Made by a program: the position numbers and the translations under genes. Shown one piece after another: positions 16,696-25,593 of a DNA stretch of 64,000 bases. The stretch's first letter is position 1. The number at the start of each line of letters is the position of its first letter. The stretch lies in NCBI RefSeq assembly GCF_001014645.1, contig NZ_LASZ01000007.1:62001-126000 (forward strand), given 5' to 3'. The notes under the pieces were generated by a model. The model was not told the DNA's origin. It saw only the letters and a program-made list of their open reading frames with translations, and made no database searches. The DNA is from Luteimonas sp. FCS-9 (GTDB lineage Bacteria > Pseudomonadota > Gammaproteobacteria > Xanthomonadales > Xanthomonadaceae).

Positions 16696-17287
16696 GGCAG
16701 CGACGTGGCTGCTCGCAGCCGCGCTGCTGTCCTGCCTCGCGCCGTCCTCGGTGCAGGCGGCGGAGCCCGAACGGGTGCCGCCGGATTTCCGCGCGCAGGT
16801 CGGCGACGCCCTGGTCCGGCCGGGCGAGGCACGGATGGCGCGATGGCAATGGCAGCGTCCGCCGGCGCTGCTGGTGCTGTACTTCGGCGCCGGCTGGTGC
16901 GGTCCCTGCCACGCCTTCGTGCCGACCCTGCGCGACGTCTACGCCGAACTGCGCGCCGCGGGCGTGGATACCGAAGTGGTGTTCGTGAGCCTCGACGAAT
17001 CCGAGCGCGACATGCGCCGCTACATGCGCAGGCAGTCGATGCCCTGGCCGGCTATCGACCACCGTCGCCTGCAGGCGATGCCGGCCGTCCGGCGCCTGGG
17101 CGGCATCGCCCCGCCGAATCTGGTCGTGATCGCACCCGACGGCACGGTGCTCGCCAACGGCTGGGACGGCAACCGCTATGCCGGGCTCGCGCCCGTGCTC
17201 GAGACCTGGCTTGCGGCGGCGCGGTCGTCCACACGCGAGCCCATGCACCCGCCTCCTTCGGCCCGACCCGGACTCCATCCACGATGA
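16685..17287 (+). CDS. Exported thioredoxin-like protein
   Basis: A 200-residue protein with signal peptide (residues 1-26, ending VQAAEP), then a TlpA/nucleoredoxin-like thioredoxin fold with active site WCGPC (71-75) in YFGAGWCGPCHAF and a cis-Pro loop at IAPPNLVV. It starts inside the end of the TonB receptor gene (11-bp overlap) and ends in a 4-base overlap with the next small gene, so all three are one operon. It may reduce the receptor's plug cysteines or another periplasmic thiol in the metal pathway; that role is inferred. Confidence 0.88.
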   Translation: MRSEAATWLLAAALLSCLAPSSVQAAEPERVPPDFRAQVGDALVRPGEARMARWQWQRPPALLVLYFGAGWCGPCHAFVPTLRDVYAELRAAGVDTEVVFVSLDESERDMRRYMRRQSMPWPAIDHRRLQAMPAVRRLGGIAPPNLVVIAPDGTVLANGWDGNRYAGLAPVLETWLAAARSSTREPMHPPPSARPGLHPR

Positions 17288-17502
17288 GCTCTCCCGTTCC
17301 GCGCGACTTTTCCGAATGGCGCCGCTGCATCGAAATCGACTGCGGCCTGGCGCTGACGCCCGACTTCATCGACGCCCGGCTGCGGGCGCTGCGCGACCCC
17401 CGCGATTTCCACACCCAGCGCTTCGACGACGTCTGGGGTCGCGCGCATCGCGAGCAGGTCATCGCGTGGTTCGAACAGGCGCGGGCCGGCGCAACGGGCT
17501 GA
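17284..17502 (+). CDS. Small unknown protein in the TonB-thioredoxin operon
   Basis: A 72-residue soluble protein, start ATG overlapping the thioredoxin stop (ATGA). Sequence is Asp/Arg-rich (DFSEWRRCIEIDCGLALTPD) with two Cys at about 15 and 20 and a helical tail (REQVIAWFEQARAG). No family was recognised. The tight overlap with a zinc-type receptor and a thioredoxin suggests a linked role. Confidence 0.75.
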   Translation: MSSPVPRDFSEWRRCIEIDCGLALTPDFIDARLRALRDPRDFHTQRFDDVWGRAHREQVIAWFEQARAGATG

Positions 17503-17523
17503 GGGCATCGCCCTCTCTCCCCG

Positions 17524-18228
17524 TCAGCGCTTGACCAGCCGGAACATCACCTTCGAGCGCGTGTAGTACGCCAGCGCCTGGTAGAAGTCCGGACTCCAGC
17601 CGTCGGGCGCGTAGGGCACGAAACCGGGATACTCGAACAACCTGGCGGTGACCGCGAATCCAGCGCGCTCGAACGCCTGCGCATAATCGCTGACGGAGCG
17701 ATCCTGGACGTCGGTGTGGGTGCGCTCGGCCACGATCTGCCGCCAGCGCGGCCATTGCGGATTGTCGGTGTGGCAGCCGGTGATCGCGTAGTACACGCCG
17801 CCGGGCCGCAGGACATCGAACAGCGTCCGGGCATGGGCCTGGATGTCTTCGATCAGATAGATCACCTCGTGGCTGAAGGCGAGGTCGAAATGGTCCGTCC
17901 ACCCGGCCAGTCCGACATCGGTCGTGTGCTGGACCGGCAGTGCGCCCTTGAGCGCCTCGGCCCGTTGGACGGATTGTTCGGCGATGTCGACGCCCAGCGC
18001 CCTGCTGAACGGCCGCAAGGCGTGCAATTGGCGGAGGAAACCGCCCTGGTTGCATCCGAAGTCGAGCACGGTCCGGGTCGACAGGTCGCCTTCGGGCATC
18101 AGCGCGACGATGTGCCGCCAGATCGGGGCATGGCCTTCGGCCATGTGCTGCTCGTCGGCGGGATCGACGTACCACGTCGGGATCAGTTTCTGGCTTGTCG
18201 GAACGGGCTGCATCGTGTGGGCCTCCAA
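17524..18228 (-). CDS. Class I SAM-dependent methyltransferase
   Basis: A 234-residue protein with motif I VLDFGCNQGGFL, the acidic strand-2 residue in LGVDIAEQ, and HFDLAFSHEVIYLIED then LRPGGVYYAI. These are the standard motifs of Rossmann-fold methyltransferases such as UbiE/Tam. The substrate is not evident. ATG 18213 is an alternative start. It follows the ZrgA-type operon on the same strand after 63 bp, so it might share its transcript. Confidence 0.88.
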   Translation of the reverse strand: MEAHTMQPVPTSQKLIPTWYVDPADEQHMAEGHAPIWRHIVALMPEGDLSTRTVLDFGCNQGGFLRQLHALRPFSRALGVDIAEQSVQRAEALKGALPVQHTTDVGLAGWTDHFDLAFSHEVIYLIEDIQAHARTLFDVLRPGGVYYAITGCHTDNPQWPRWRQIVAERTHTDVQDRSVSDYAQAFERAGFAVTARLFEYPGFVPYAPDGWSPDFYQALAYYTRSKVMFRLVKR

Positions 18229-18291
18229 GAAGTGAATGTTCGGCGACGTCGATCGCGCTTGCGCGACGGCGGACGAGAAGCGTGGGCGGGG

Positions 18292-18900
18292 TCAATCCGT
18301 ATAGGCCGTCAGCCTGGCATCCTTCATCGAGTAGGCGGTGCCGGCCAGCGCGTTCTGCGTCGCCTGGTCGGTCAGCTCGCCCTCGACCCAGTAGGCCTCG
18401 TAGATGTCGTCCACCCGCGTCGGCACGGCGAGTTGCACGTGCACGATCTGGTTGGGCGGCGGCGGCGGCACGTGGATGCACGCGCCGTAGTACGGCACCA
18501 GAAACAGCTCGGACACGCGTCCCTGGCCATCCGTTTCCAGCGGCACGACGTAGCCGGGCAACCGCATCGCGATCCCGAGAACGGCGGGCACGATCCGGTC
18601 GCTTCCGTATTGCGCCATCCTGTCGGTGCCGGTGTGACTGACCGGCCGGGGCGACGACAGGGCATCGAGCTCGTCGGCCGGCAACAGCTGCAGCCAGTCG
18701 AGTTCGAGCACGCCGTCGTCGCCCAGATAGCGCCAGTCGATCGGCTCGGCGCCCTCGGGACCCGGCGCCTGGGCGACCCGGTCGCGGGCGGTGGCAACGG
18801 TCTCGTCCGGGGCCGTCGCGCGCGACGGCGATGGCGGCTCCGAACATCCCGACGCCCCCAGCAGCGCCGCGAAGAACAGGGACAGGACGGGCCGCTTCAC
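18292..18900 (-). CDS. DUF3299 lipoprotein of the ZrgA-type zinc uptake system
   Basis: A 202-residue lipoprotein: GTG start at 18900, hydrophobic stretch then LLGASGC lipobox, followed by the DUF3299 core (RLPGYVVPLE, ELFLVPYYGACIHVPPPPPN). DUF3299 proteins are encoded in the Vibrio cholerae zrg zinc-regulated operon. The GTG overlaps the permease stop by 4 bases (GTGA). Last gene of the transport operon; a periplasmic zinc-handling role is inferred from that context. Confidence 0.85.
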   Translation of the reverse strand: MKRPVLSLFFAALLGASGCSEPPSPSRATAPDETVATARDRVAQAPGPEGAEPIDWRYLGDDGVLELDWLQLLPADELDALSSPRPVSHTGTDRMAQYGSDRIVPAVLGIAMRLPGYVVPLETDGQGRVSELFLVPYYGACIHVPPPPPNQIVHVQLAVPTRVDDIYEAYWVEGELTDQATQNALAGTAYSMKDARLTAYTD

Positions 18901-20159
18901 AGGCGAGGCGTCAGGCCGTCGGCCAGCGTTCTGCGGTAGGCCATCGCGGCCGGAACGAGGCCCGCGCCAAGACCGGCTGCGAGGACCCATGCCAGCAGCC
19001 GCAGGTCGTCGATGCCGGGCCAGGCGACCGGGACGACGACGCCATAGCGGCCGAGCAGCCAGCTGCGTCCGGCGACCGTCGCGACCTGCAGCAGCACGGC
19101 GCCGGCGACGGCACCGACCACGGTCAGCACCGTCGATTCGAGCACCAGCAGACCGGCGATCTGCGCCGGCCTGGCCCCCAGCGCGCGCAGGATCGCCATC
19201 TCGCGCCGTCGCTCCTCCAGCGTGGCGGTCAACGCCGTGGTCATGCCGATCAGCCCCACCGCCAGCACCGCCATGCTGACGACCGCCAGCACGCGCTCGA
19301 ATCCGCCGACGAGCCGCCACAGCTGCTGCAGGGCCACGCCCGGCAGGATCGCCAGCAAAGGCTCGCCGGGGTCGTCGTTGATCGCACGCTGCAGTTGGAA
19401 GCTCGCGGCCCGGCGCTCGAGGCCGACCAGCACGGCGGTGATCGACCGGGGCTGGAGCGTCGCCTCGTCGCGAACCGTCGGCCGTGCCCCGGGGATGCGG
19501 GTGCCGGTCTGCCAGTCCGCATGGATCGCCTCGATGCTTTCCAGGCTGGTGAGCACGCTCGCGTCCACCGGCGTTCCGGTCGGCGCGAGGATGCCGACGA
19601 CGGTGAACGGGGCGTCGTCATGCTGGTGGAGGTTGTGACGGGCGGTGCCATGGGCGAGGACGATGCGCTGGCCCACGGGGTAGCCGAGTACGCGCGCGAC
19701 CTCGGCCCCGATCACCGCTTCGTGCACGCCGTCGAAGGCGACCCCTTCGGCCAGCGCAAGCGGTTGGCGCCCGGCGTACCGGTAGTGCCGCAGGAAATCC
19801 CGACTGGTGCCGACCACCCGGTAGCCGCGGTGCGAATCGCCGAGCGACAGCGGCACTGCCCACGCCACCCCGGGCATCGCGCGGATGCGCTGGTAGCTGT
19901 CCCAGGACACGTTGCTGGTGGGCTCACCGATATGGAAGACCGAGTACAGCAGCAGGCCCACCGGGCTGGTGCGTGCACCCACGATCAGGTCGGTGCCCGA
20001 CACCGCGCTGGAAAAGCTCTCCCTGGCCTGCGCGCGCATCCGCTCCACGCCCAGCAACAGGCACGCGCCCAGCATGATGGTGGACAACGTCAGCACCGCC
20101 GCGACACGCCGGTCGAGCAGGCTCCGGATCGCGAGCGTCGTCCACCAGCGCGCGTTCAT
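18897..20159 (-). CDS. FtsX/MacB-like ABC transporter permease of the ZrgA-type system
   Basis: A 420-residue permease with one N-terminal helix (about 18-38), a MacB-like periplasmic domain (about 45-280) and three C-terminal helices. The FtsX-domain cytoplasmic loop LEERRREMAILRALGARPAQI is present. It overlaps the ATPase gene and the DUF3299 gene by 4 bases each. Members of this fold usually work as mechanotransmitters rather than channels; with ZrgA it is thought to serve zinc uptake. Confidence 0.88.
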   Translation of the reverse strand: MNARWWTTLAIRSLLDRRVAAVLTLSTIMLGACLLLGVERMRAQARESFSSAVSGTDLIVGARTSPVGLLLYSVFHIGEPTSNVSWDSYQRIRAMPGVAWAVPLSLGDSHRGYRVVGTSRDFLRHYRYAGRQPLALAEGVAFDGVHEAVIGAEVARVLGYPVGQRIVLAHGTARHNLHQHDDAPFTVVGILAPTGTPVDASVLTSLESIEAIHADWQTGTRIPGARPTVRDEATLQPRSITAVLVGLERRAASFQLQRAINDDPGEPLLAILPGVALQQLWRLVGGFERVLAVVSMAVLAVGLIGMTTALTATLEERRREMAILRALGARPAQIAGLLVLESTVLTVVGAVAGAVLLQVATVAGRSWLLGRYGVVVPVAWPGIDDLRLLAWVLAAGLGAGLVPAAMAYRRTLADGLTPRL

Positions 20160-20863
20160 GCCGGGATTCCCGAAACGCGATTGATGCGCGCCAGGTCGAT
20201 CTCGCGGTCGAAGTGTCGCGCCAGCCGGCGATCGTGGCTGGCCAGCAGCAGGGTCGCGCCACTGCGCCGGACTTCGGCCATCAGCAGGGCCATGAACGCC
20301 GCGGCGCTGTCGTCGTCGAGCGCCGAAGTCGGCTCGTCGGCCACCACCAGCGCCGGGCGCCCGATCAGCGCGCGCGCGGCGGCCACGCGCTGCTGCTGGC
20401 CCACGCTCAACGCACTGGCCGGTACCGGCCCCAGCGCGGCCGGGTCCAGCCCGAGCCGTTCGAGCAACCGGTCGGCCTCCTCGTCCAGGGGACGGTCGGC
20501 AGCGGCCCGCGCACGGCGCGCCGACGAAAGCCGGCACCCCATCAGCACGTTGTCGCGCACCGACAGGAACGGCATCAGGTTGAACATCTGGAAGACGATG
20601 CCGATCTGCGCCGCACGCAGCGCGTCGCGCCGCGACGACCGCATCGCCTCGAGCGCGTTGCCCAGGACCTGCACCCGGCCCGAGACCGGCGCGACGATGC
20701 CGGCCACGAGCGCCAGCAGCGTGCTCTTGCCGCTGCCGCTGCGGCCATGCAGGAAGATGCGCTCGCCCCGGGCGATCCGCAGGCGGTCGATGTCGAGGAC
20801 GGCGCGGTCGGGCGTCCAGCCGAAAGCCACGTGCTCCAGGGCGATCGCGTCGGCGTCGCTCAT
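20156..20863 (-). CDS. LolD/MacB-type ABC ATPase of the ZrgA-type system
   Basis: A 235-residue ATPase with Walker A GRSGSGKST, Q-loop FQMFNLMPFLS, signature LSVGQQQR, Walker B ALVVADEPTSALD and switch LLASHD. It groups with LolD/MacB-type ATPases that pair with FtsX-like permeases, as here. It starts in a 4-base overlap with the DUF2796 gene and ends in a 4-base overlap with the permease gene. Confidence 0.9.
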   Translation of the reverse strand: MSDADAIALEHVAFGWTPDRAVLDIDRLRIARGERIFLHGRSGSGKSTLLALVAGIVAPVSGRVQVLGNALEAMRSSRRDALRAAQIGIVFQMFNLMPFLSVRDNVLMGCRLSSARRARAAADRPLDEEADRLLERLGLDPAALGPVPASALSVGQQQRVAAARALIGRPALVVADEPTSALDDDSAAAFMALLMAEVRRSGATLLLASHDRRLARHFDREIDLARINRVSGIPA

Positions 20864-21399
20864 GGCCGCAGCCGCGCGACGGGGGTCCGCGGGCTCAGCA
20901 CCTGTTCGCCCTGCATGTCGTCGACGATGTATTCCACACGCACGCGCTCGAGTGCGGGAAAGCGCTGGAACAGGTCCAGACGCAACTCCGTCAGACGGGC
21001 CGGCCGGGCACAGACGAAGCGGTAGCTGGCCGCGAGATCCGCATGCCCGGGCGTGGCGTGCGAGCCGGATGCGAACGCACCGGCGTCGACGGTGCGGTCC
21101 TGCAGCCGACAGCCGGCCGCGGCGCTGGGCGTCAACCAGGCCGACGGCGCTTCGAAATGGGCCGCCACCTGCTCCACCTGCCGGGATTCCGCAGGGTCGC
21201 GCGCCCGCCGCTCGAAGCCCACCACGCTCGCGCCGGGCGCCTGCAGCGTCACCGTCAGCGTCCGGGACTCGAGCACGAGTTGGGCCTGCGCCTGGCCATG
21301 GACGTGCGGGCCGTGCCCGGGACCGTGCGCCTGCGCGAGGCCGACGGCCAGCAGCGCGAGCGCCGCGACAGGCAGGGATCGATGAAGGACGGGGAACAT
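20860..21399 (-). CDS. zrgA: ZrgA-like (DUF2796) zinc uptake protein
   Basis: A 179-residue exported protein: signal peptide (1-24) then a His-rich start (AHGPGHGPHVHGQAQ) and the DUF2796 core (VTLQAPGASVVGFERRARDP, AAGCRL, ADLAASYRFVCARP, LFQRFPALERVRV). DUF2796 is now called ZrgA after the zinc-regulated operon of Vibrio cholerae, where it aids growth in low zinc. The start at ATG 21399 lies 16 bp from a Zur-like site. It leads a four-gene operon with ATPase, permease and DUF3299. Confidence 0.88.
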   Translation of the reverse strand: MFPVLHRSLPVAALALLAVGLAQAHGPGHGPHVHGQAQAQLVLESRTLTVTLQAPGASVVGFERRARDPAESRQVEQVAAHFEAPSAWLTPSAAAGCRLQDRTVDAGAFASGSHATPGHADLAASYRFVCARPARLTELRLDLFQRFPALERVRVEYIVDDMQGEQVLSPRTPVARLRP

Positions 21400-21414
21400 G
21401 GCGACTCCGGGCTT

Positions 21415-21430
21415 AATGTTATATAGTAAC
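21415..21430. promoter_or_regulatory. Zur-like operator (c), AATGTTATATAGTAAC
   Basis: One base different from operator (b). It sits in a 34-bp gap between the divergent zrgA and merC-like genes and would control both. It ends 3 bp before the MerC start, so the + strand transcript would have almost no leader. Confidence 0.75.
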
Positions 21431-21433
21431 AAT

Positions 21434-21910
21434 ATGAGCCGATCGACGCACGCGCTCCGCGACCCGCCCTTCAGCGCGCGCTGGGCCGACCTGTTCGGCA
21501 TGGCGTGGTCCGGGCTGTGCGCGGTCCATTGCCTGGCGATGCCGCTGGCGTTCGTCCTGGCGCCTTCGCTGCTGATCGCCCTGCATTCCCATCGCCATCC
21601 CGACCACGCGCTGGCATTGGTGTTGGTGACGATGACGCGCTGGGAGTGGCTGATCGCGTCGTCCGCGGTCGTGGTCGCGCTGGTGGCCAGCGTCTACGGG
21701 CTGCGGCGGCACCGGGCGTATGCGCCGCTGGCCGTGACGCTGGCCGGCGCGGGGTCGCTGGCGATCGCCCTGCTGGTGCCGTCCGTGACGCACCACGCGA
21801 TCTGGCATTCGGTTCTGGGCGTCGCCGGAGGCGGCTGTCTGGTCGCCGCCCATGCCGTCAATCTGCGCGCGCATGCGGCGTCGCGCCGGGCGCAGCGCGG
21901 CTTCTCGTAG
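21434..21910 (+). CDS. MerC-domain membrane protein
   Basis: A 158-residue inner-membrane protein with four hydrophobic helices. The MerC-type thiol motif CAVHC (29-33) is in the first helix, and there are His-rich loops (LHSHRHPDHA). MerC proteins move soft metals such as mercury. Homologues near zur-controlled genes suggest zinc handling. No Shine-Dalgarno is visible before ATG 21434, because the Zur-like site occupies that space, so translation may be leaderless. Confidence 0.82.
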   Translation: MSRSTHALRDPPFSARWADLFGMAWSGLCAVHCLAMPLAFVLAPSLLIALHSHRHPDHALALVLVTMTRWEWLIASSAVVVALVASVYGLRRHRAYAPLAVTLAGAGSLAIALLVPSVTHHAIWHSVLGVAGGGCLVAAHAVNLRAHAASRRAQRGFS

Positions 21911-22573
21911 ATGCGCGCGGCCCGACGTCTCCCCGCGCCGCCCACGGGGGACCGCTATCTGTTCGACGTGCGTCCGGAGATCCTGCTCCGGATCCGGGAA
22001 CCACAGACGTCGCTGGCGGTCTGGCAGCGGCGGCCAGCGTCGGACGTGCTGGCGCAGGCGCGCATGGTGTCGCCGGCTGAAGGCACCGTGCGGCGATCCG
22101 TTGCGGTCGATACCGGATTCGCGCGCGATCTGGACCTCGCACTCGAGGCGGCGCTGGCGCCGGGTACCGGCGTCGACGAGGTCGCAGCGCTGCGTAGCGA
22201 CCTTGCGCTGCTGTTGCACTGGGCCCGACGCATCGCGCCGGACTGCCGGGCGCTGCCGTTGCGTATCGCACGCGTGGAGGGCGACGGGTGCCGCCTGTTC
22301 CATTCCGACCAGGTCGCCCTGCGGATGATCTGCACCTATGCGGGGGCCGGAACCCAGTGGCTGCGCGAGAGCGCGGTCGATCGCGCGGCGTTGGGGCAAG
22401 GCAACAACGATGGCGTGCTGGACTGGGCGGCCGTGCGCCAGCTCGCGACCGGCGAGGTGGCGGTCATGAAGGGCGCACGGTTCGCCGGCCCTGGCCCGGG
22501 GGGCCTCATCCACCGCTCTCCGCCGAAGTCCGACACGTCGCGATGCACGGTCGTGATCGATATCGACGGATGA
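21911..22573 (+). CDS. DUF1826 protein
   Basis: A 220-residue soluble protein beginning at the base after the MerC stop codon. The core CRLFHSDQVALRMICTYAGA followed by GTQWL, and the LATGEVAVMKGARF segment, match DUF1826, whose conserved His and Cys suggest metal binding. DUF1826 genes recur beside COG0523 and other Zur-controlled genes in proteobacteria. The molecular function is unknown; the context argues for zinc starvation. Confidence 0.82.
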   Translation: MRAARRLPAPPTGDRYLFDVRPEILLRIREPQTSLAVWQRRPASDVLAQARMVSPAEGTVRRSVAVDTGFARDLDLALEAALAPGTGVDEVAALRSDLALLLHWARRIAPDCRALPLRIARVEGDGCRLFHSDQVALRMICTYAGAGTQWLRESAVDRAALGQGNNDGVLDWAAVRQLATGEVAVMKGARFAGPGPGGLIHRSPPKSDTSRCTVVIDIDG

Positions 22574-22709
22574 CCGACGTCCGCCCGCCAGACACGGATT
22601 GCGCAAGCGCGGCGGCGCGCCACACGGCGCGACGGGGGCCCCATCGCGCGCCGCGCCGGTCCGCCCTGCGCCCGTCTCCCACCGACCTCTTCCAACGAAG
22701 GAGCACATC

Positions 22710-23405
22710 ATGTCCCGACTCGTGGTTTGCCTGCTCGCACTGCTCGCCTGCACAGCGTCTGCGTTCGCCTCGTCCGGCCTCGAGCAACAGACGGCGCCGT
22801 TCTCGCTGCCGGCGCTGCCCTATGCCGACGACGCCCTTGCGCCCGCCATCGACGCCGAGACGATGCGACTGCACCATGGCCGGCACCACAAAGCCTATGT
22901 CGACAATCTCAACACCGCGCTCGAGGCCGCGTCCCGGCATGGCGGGGCCGATCTGGGGGCAGTGCTGGCCAAGGTATCGAGCTACGACGGCGCCGTGCGC
23001 AACAACGCGGGCGGGCACTACAACCACAGCCTGTTCTGGACGCTGATGGCGCCGGCCGGCCAGGGCGGCGCGCCGTCGGCACGGCTCGCGGCGCGTATCG
23101 CACAGGATTTCGGCAGTCACGAGGCGTTCGTCTCCCGGTTCGAGGCGGCGGCGCGCGGGGTCTTCGGATCGGGATGGGTGTGGCTGATCGCCCGACCCGA
23201 CGGCTCGCTGGCGATCACCACCACCGCCAACCAGGACAATCCGTTGATGGACGTGGTTGCCGAACGCGGCACGCCGCTGCTGGCGCTCGACGTCTGGGAG
23301 CACGGGTACTACCTGCAGTACCGCAATCGGCGGGCCGACTACATCGCGGCCTGGTGGACGGTCGTCAACTGGGCGCAGGTCAACCGGCGCTACGCGGCAC
23401 TGTGA
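22710..23405 (+). CDS. Exported Mn-type superoxide dismutase
   Basis: A 231-residue Fe/Mn SOD preceded by a clear signal peptide (MSRLVVCLLALLACTASAFA), so it is probably periplasmic. Metal ligands are in LHHGRHHKAYV, HYNHSLFW and DVWEHGYYLQY. The second-sphere pattern, a Gly-Gly-His before the second ligand and ANQDNPLM later, is that of Mn rather than Fe enzymes. Start ATG 22710 has AAGGAG 7 bp upstream. It follows DUF1826 and is probably in the same zinc-starvation transcript, where it could replace a Cu,Zn enzyme. Confidence 0.88.
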   Translation: MSRLVVCLLALLACTASAFASSGLEQQTAPFSLPALPYADDALAPAIDAETMRLHHGRHHKAYVDNLNTALEAASRHGGADLGAVLAKVSSYDGAVRNNAGGHYNHSLFWTLMAPAGQGGAPSARLAARIAQDFGSHEAFVSRFEAAARGVFGSGWVWLIARPDGSLAITTTANQDNPLMDVVAERGTPLLALDVWEHGYYLQYRNRRADYIAAWWTVVNWAQVNRRYAAL

Positions 23406-23426
23406 CGTTCCTGGCCGCGCCCGGCG

Positions 23427-25543
23427 TCACCAACGCAGGGCGTAGCGCAGTTCGGCATGCCGGGGGCTTCCGTAGAAGGCACGGATGTTGGGCGCGGCGA
23501 CATAGGCGCGGTCGAACAGATTGGTGACGTGCAGCGCAAGCTCGCCCCTGCGCGCCAGCGGCATCGCCACACGCAGGTCGACGACGGTGTAACCGGGCTG
23601 GCGGGCCGTGAAGACGAAGGGCGCCGCGACCGCGAGCCGGCTCTCACTGAATGCGCGCAGCCCCAGCCCGGCCGACCAGCCCGGCAGCGGCCCGCCGGCG
23701 GCGAACGTGTAGGTGCTCCATAGCTTGAACGTGTGCCGCGGCGAGAAGGCGTTGAAGTCGCTGCCGTCCTCGGCGCCGTAGCCAGAGGCGAACCGGGTGC
23801 GCGTCTGGGTGTAGCCGACCGTCGCATGCCAGCGCTCGGCCAGTTCGCCCGACAGTTCGATCTCCGCCCCGCGGCTCTCGACCTCGCCGGCGGCGACCCA
23901 GGCCTCGGGGTCGGCCGGGTCCCGGATCGCGCGGTTGGTGTCGCGTGCGTCGAACAGCGCCAGGTTGAGCAGGAGGCGATCGTCGCCGAACCCGGCCTTG
24001 GCGCCCAGCTCGACCTGGCGGCCGACCAGCGGCGGCAGCAGCGCCCCGGTGCCGTCCTCGGTCCCCCAGCTCTGCGGACGGAAGATGTCGGCATAGCTGG
24101 CGTAGGCGTTCCAGCGCGGCGAGACCCGCCACACCAGCGCGCCGTACGGGGTGAAGACGCCGGCCTCGTCGTAGTTCGGCGTCGTGGTCCCGCCGCTCGT
24201 GCTGTGCGAGCGATAGCGGCTCAACCGGCTCCCCAGATGCAGCTGCAGCCGGTCGGCGATGGCGAAGCGGCCTTGCGCGTAGAGGCCCGCCTGGACGATG
24301 CGGGTGCTGCGCGGTTCCGGCCGGTCGAGCTCGACATAAGGCACGTCCGCATCGCCGAACGCCCAGAGTCCCACCGACGGCGCGTTGCGGGTCCAGTTCT
24401 GGAACTCGAACTGTTCGACATTGCCGCCGATGACGACCACATGCTCGCGGCCTGCCGCCTGGAAGCGGCCCAGCAGGTGCACGTCGCCGGTCCACTGGTC
24501 GCCCTCGAACCAGGTGGCGCGATTGATCAGCGCCGAACGGCCGGTCTGGGCGAAGTCCGGGTGGGGGTTGTGGAAGGCGAAGCGCTTGCGGTCGTCGTAG
24601 CGGCGGTAATCCACAGCGGCCTTGAGCGTCAGCGCGTCGCCGAAGCCGTGCGTCAGGTCCATGCCCGCGTCGGTGCGATGCAGATCGAAGCGGCTCCAGC
24701 GCGCGCCGCCGTACTGGCCGCGCGGCGTGTAGCGCGTCCCGTCGTAGAGCGCGCCGAAGTTGGGCTGGACGCTGCTCGACTGCGCCTGCGCGTGGAACGC
24801 CAGCGTGGTCGTCTGGCCAAGATCGGCTTCGACGATCGCATAGCCCTGGCGCTTGTTGCTGCCGACATGGGGCAGCCACGCGTTGCGCGTCTCGCCCGTC
24901 AGTACCGCGCGGCCACGCACCCGGCCATCGGCCCGCAACGGACGCGACAGGTCGATCGAGCCACGCAGCGCGTCCCACTGTCCCAGCGTGACCTGGGCCT
25001 CGTTCAGTGGCGTGGCCGTCGGGCGTTTGCGGACCAGGTTCACGGTCCCGCCGAGCTGGCCTTGCCCCTGCATCAGCCCGTCGGGGCCGCGCAGGATCTC
25101 CACGCGCTCGTACAGCGCCGTGTCGAGGCCGGCACCGTAGTACGCGGTGTCGAAGGGAATGCCGTTTTCCGAGACCGACATCGCGAAGCCCCGCGAATAG
25201 AACATCGGGCCGTCGTCCATGTCGCCCTGATCGCGCACGTAGACACCGGTGGCGCGCTCAACGGCCCGTGCGATGGACGTGACGTGTTCCTCATCGAGAC
25301 GTGCGCGGTCGATCGTCGAGATCGACCGCGGCGTGTCCTTCGCGTCGATCGGCAGCTTGCCGCCGATCGTGACCGGACCGTCCACGGGGCGCTGGCCGAC
25401 GACCAGACGGGCGACAGGCTGCTGGCGTCCCCCACAGGCGAACCCGAAGCGCGCGCGTCCTCGGGATGGACGTCGGCCGCGACCGGCAACGGCGCAGCAA
25501 GGATCAGCGACAGGCAGGCGGACGGTCGCAGGAACATCGGCAT
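23427..25543 (-). CDS. TonB-dependent siderophore-type receptor, frameshifted after the signal peptide
   Basis: The plug and barrel (LVVGQRPVDGPVTIGGKLP to the C-terminal ALRW) are complete. The signal peptide (MPMFLRPSACLSLILAA) is in another frame starting at ATG 25543. The frames would join if the G5 run at 25429-25433 (minus strand) held six G, or by a -1 slip there. The body has the plug motifs of siderophore receptors (RGPDGLMQGQGQLGG, ending ELRYALRW). It lies 50 bp downstream of another receptor of the same type, so it shares that promoter. It is either a decayed gene, a phase-variable gene or a sequencing error. Confidence 0.8.
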
Positions 25544-25593
25544 CGGAAGGACTCGAACAGGAAAGGGGAGCGCAAATGCAGACGGCGGCGCGC

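Noticed and set aside
12648-16988. A + strand open frame of 1446 codons
   Set aside because: It runs antisense to the phosphatase and then out of frame through the TonB receptor; it has no family motif and is Arg/Gly-rich, as expected from GC-rich shadow frames.
18897-20863. ATPase and permease read as a MacAB-type drug or LolCDE lipoprotein system
   Set aside because: The flanking, overlapping DUF2796 and DUF3299 genes and the Zur-like site fit the ZrgA-type zinc system better.
22710-23405. Cytoplasmic Fe-SOD (sodB)
   Set aside because: A clear signal peptide follows the start with the best ribosome site, and the second-sphere residues are of Mn type.
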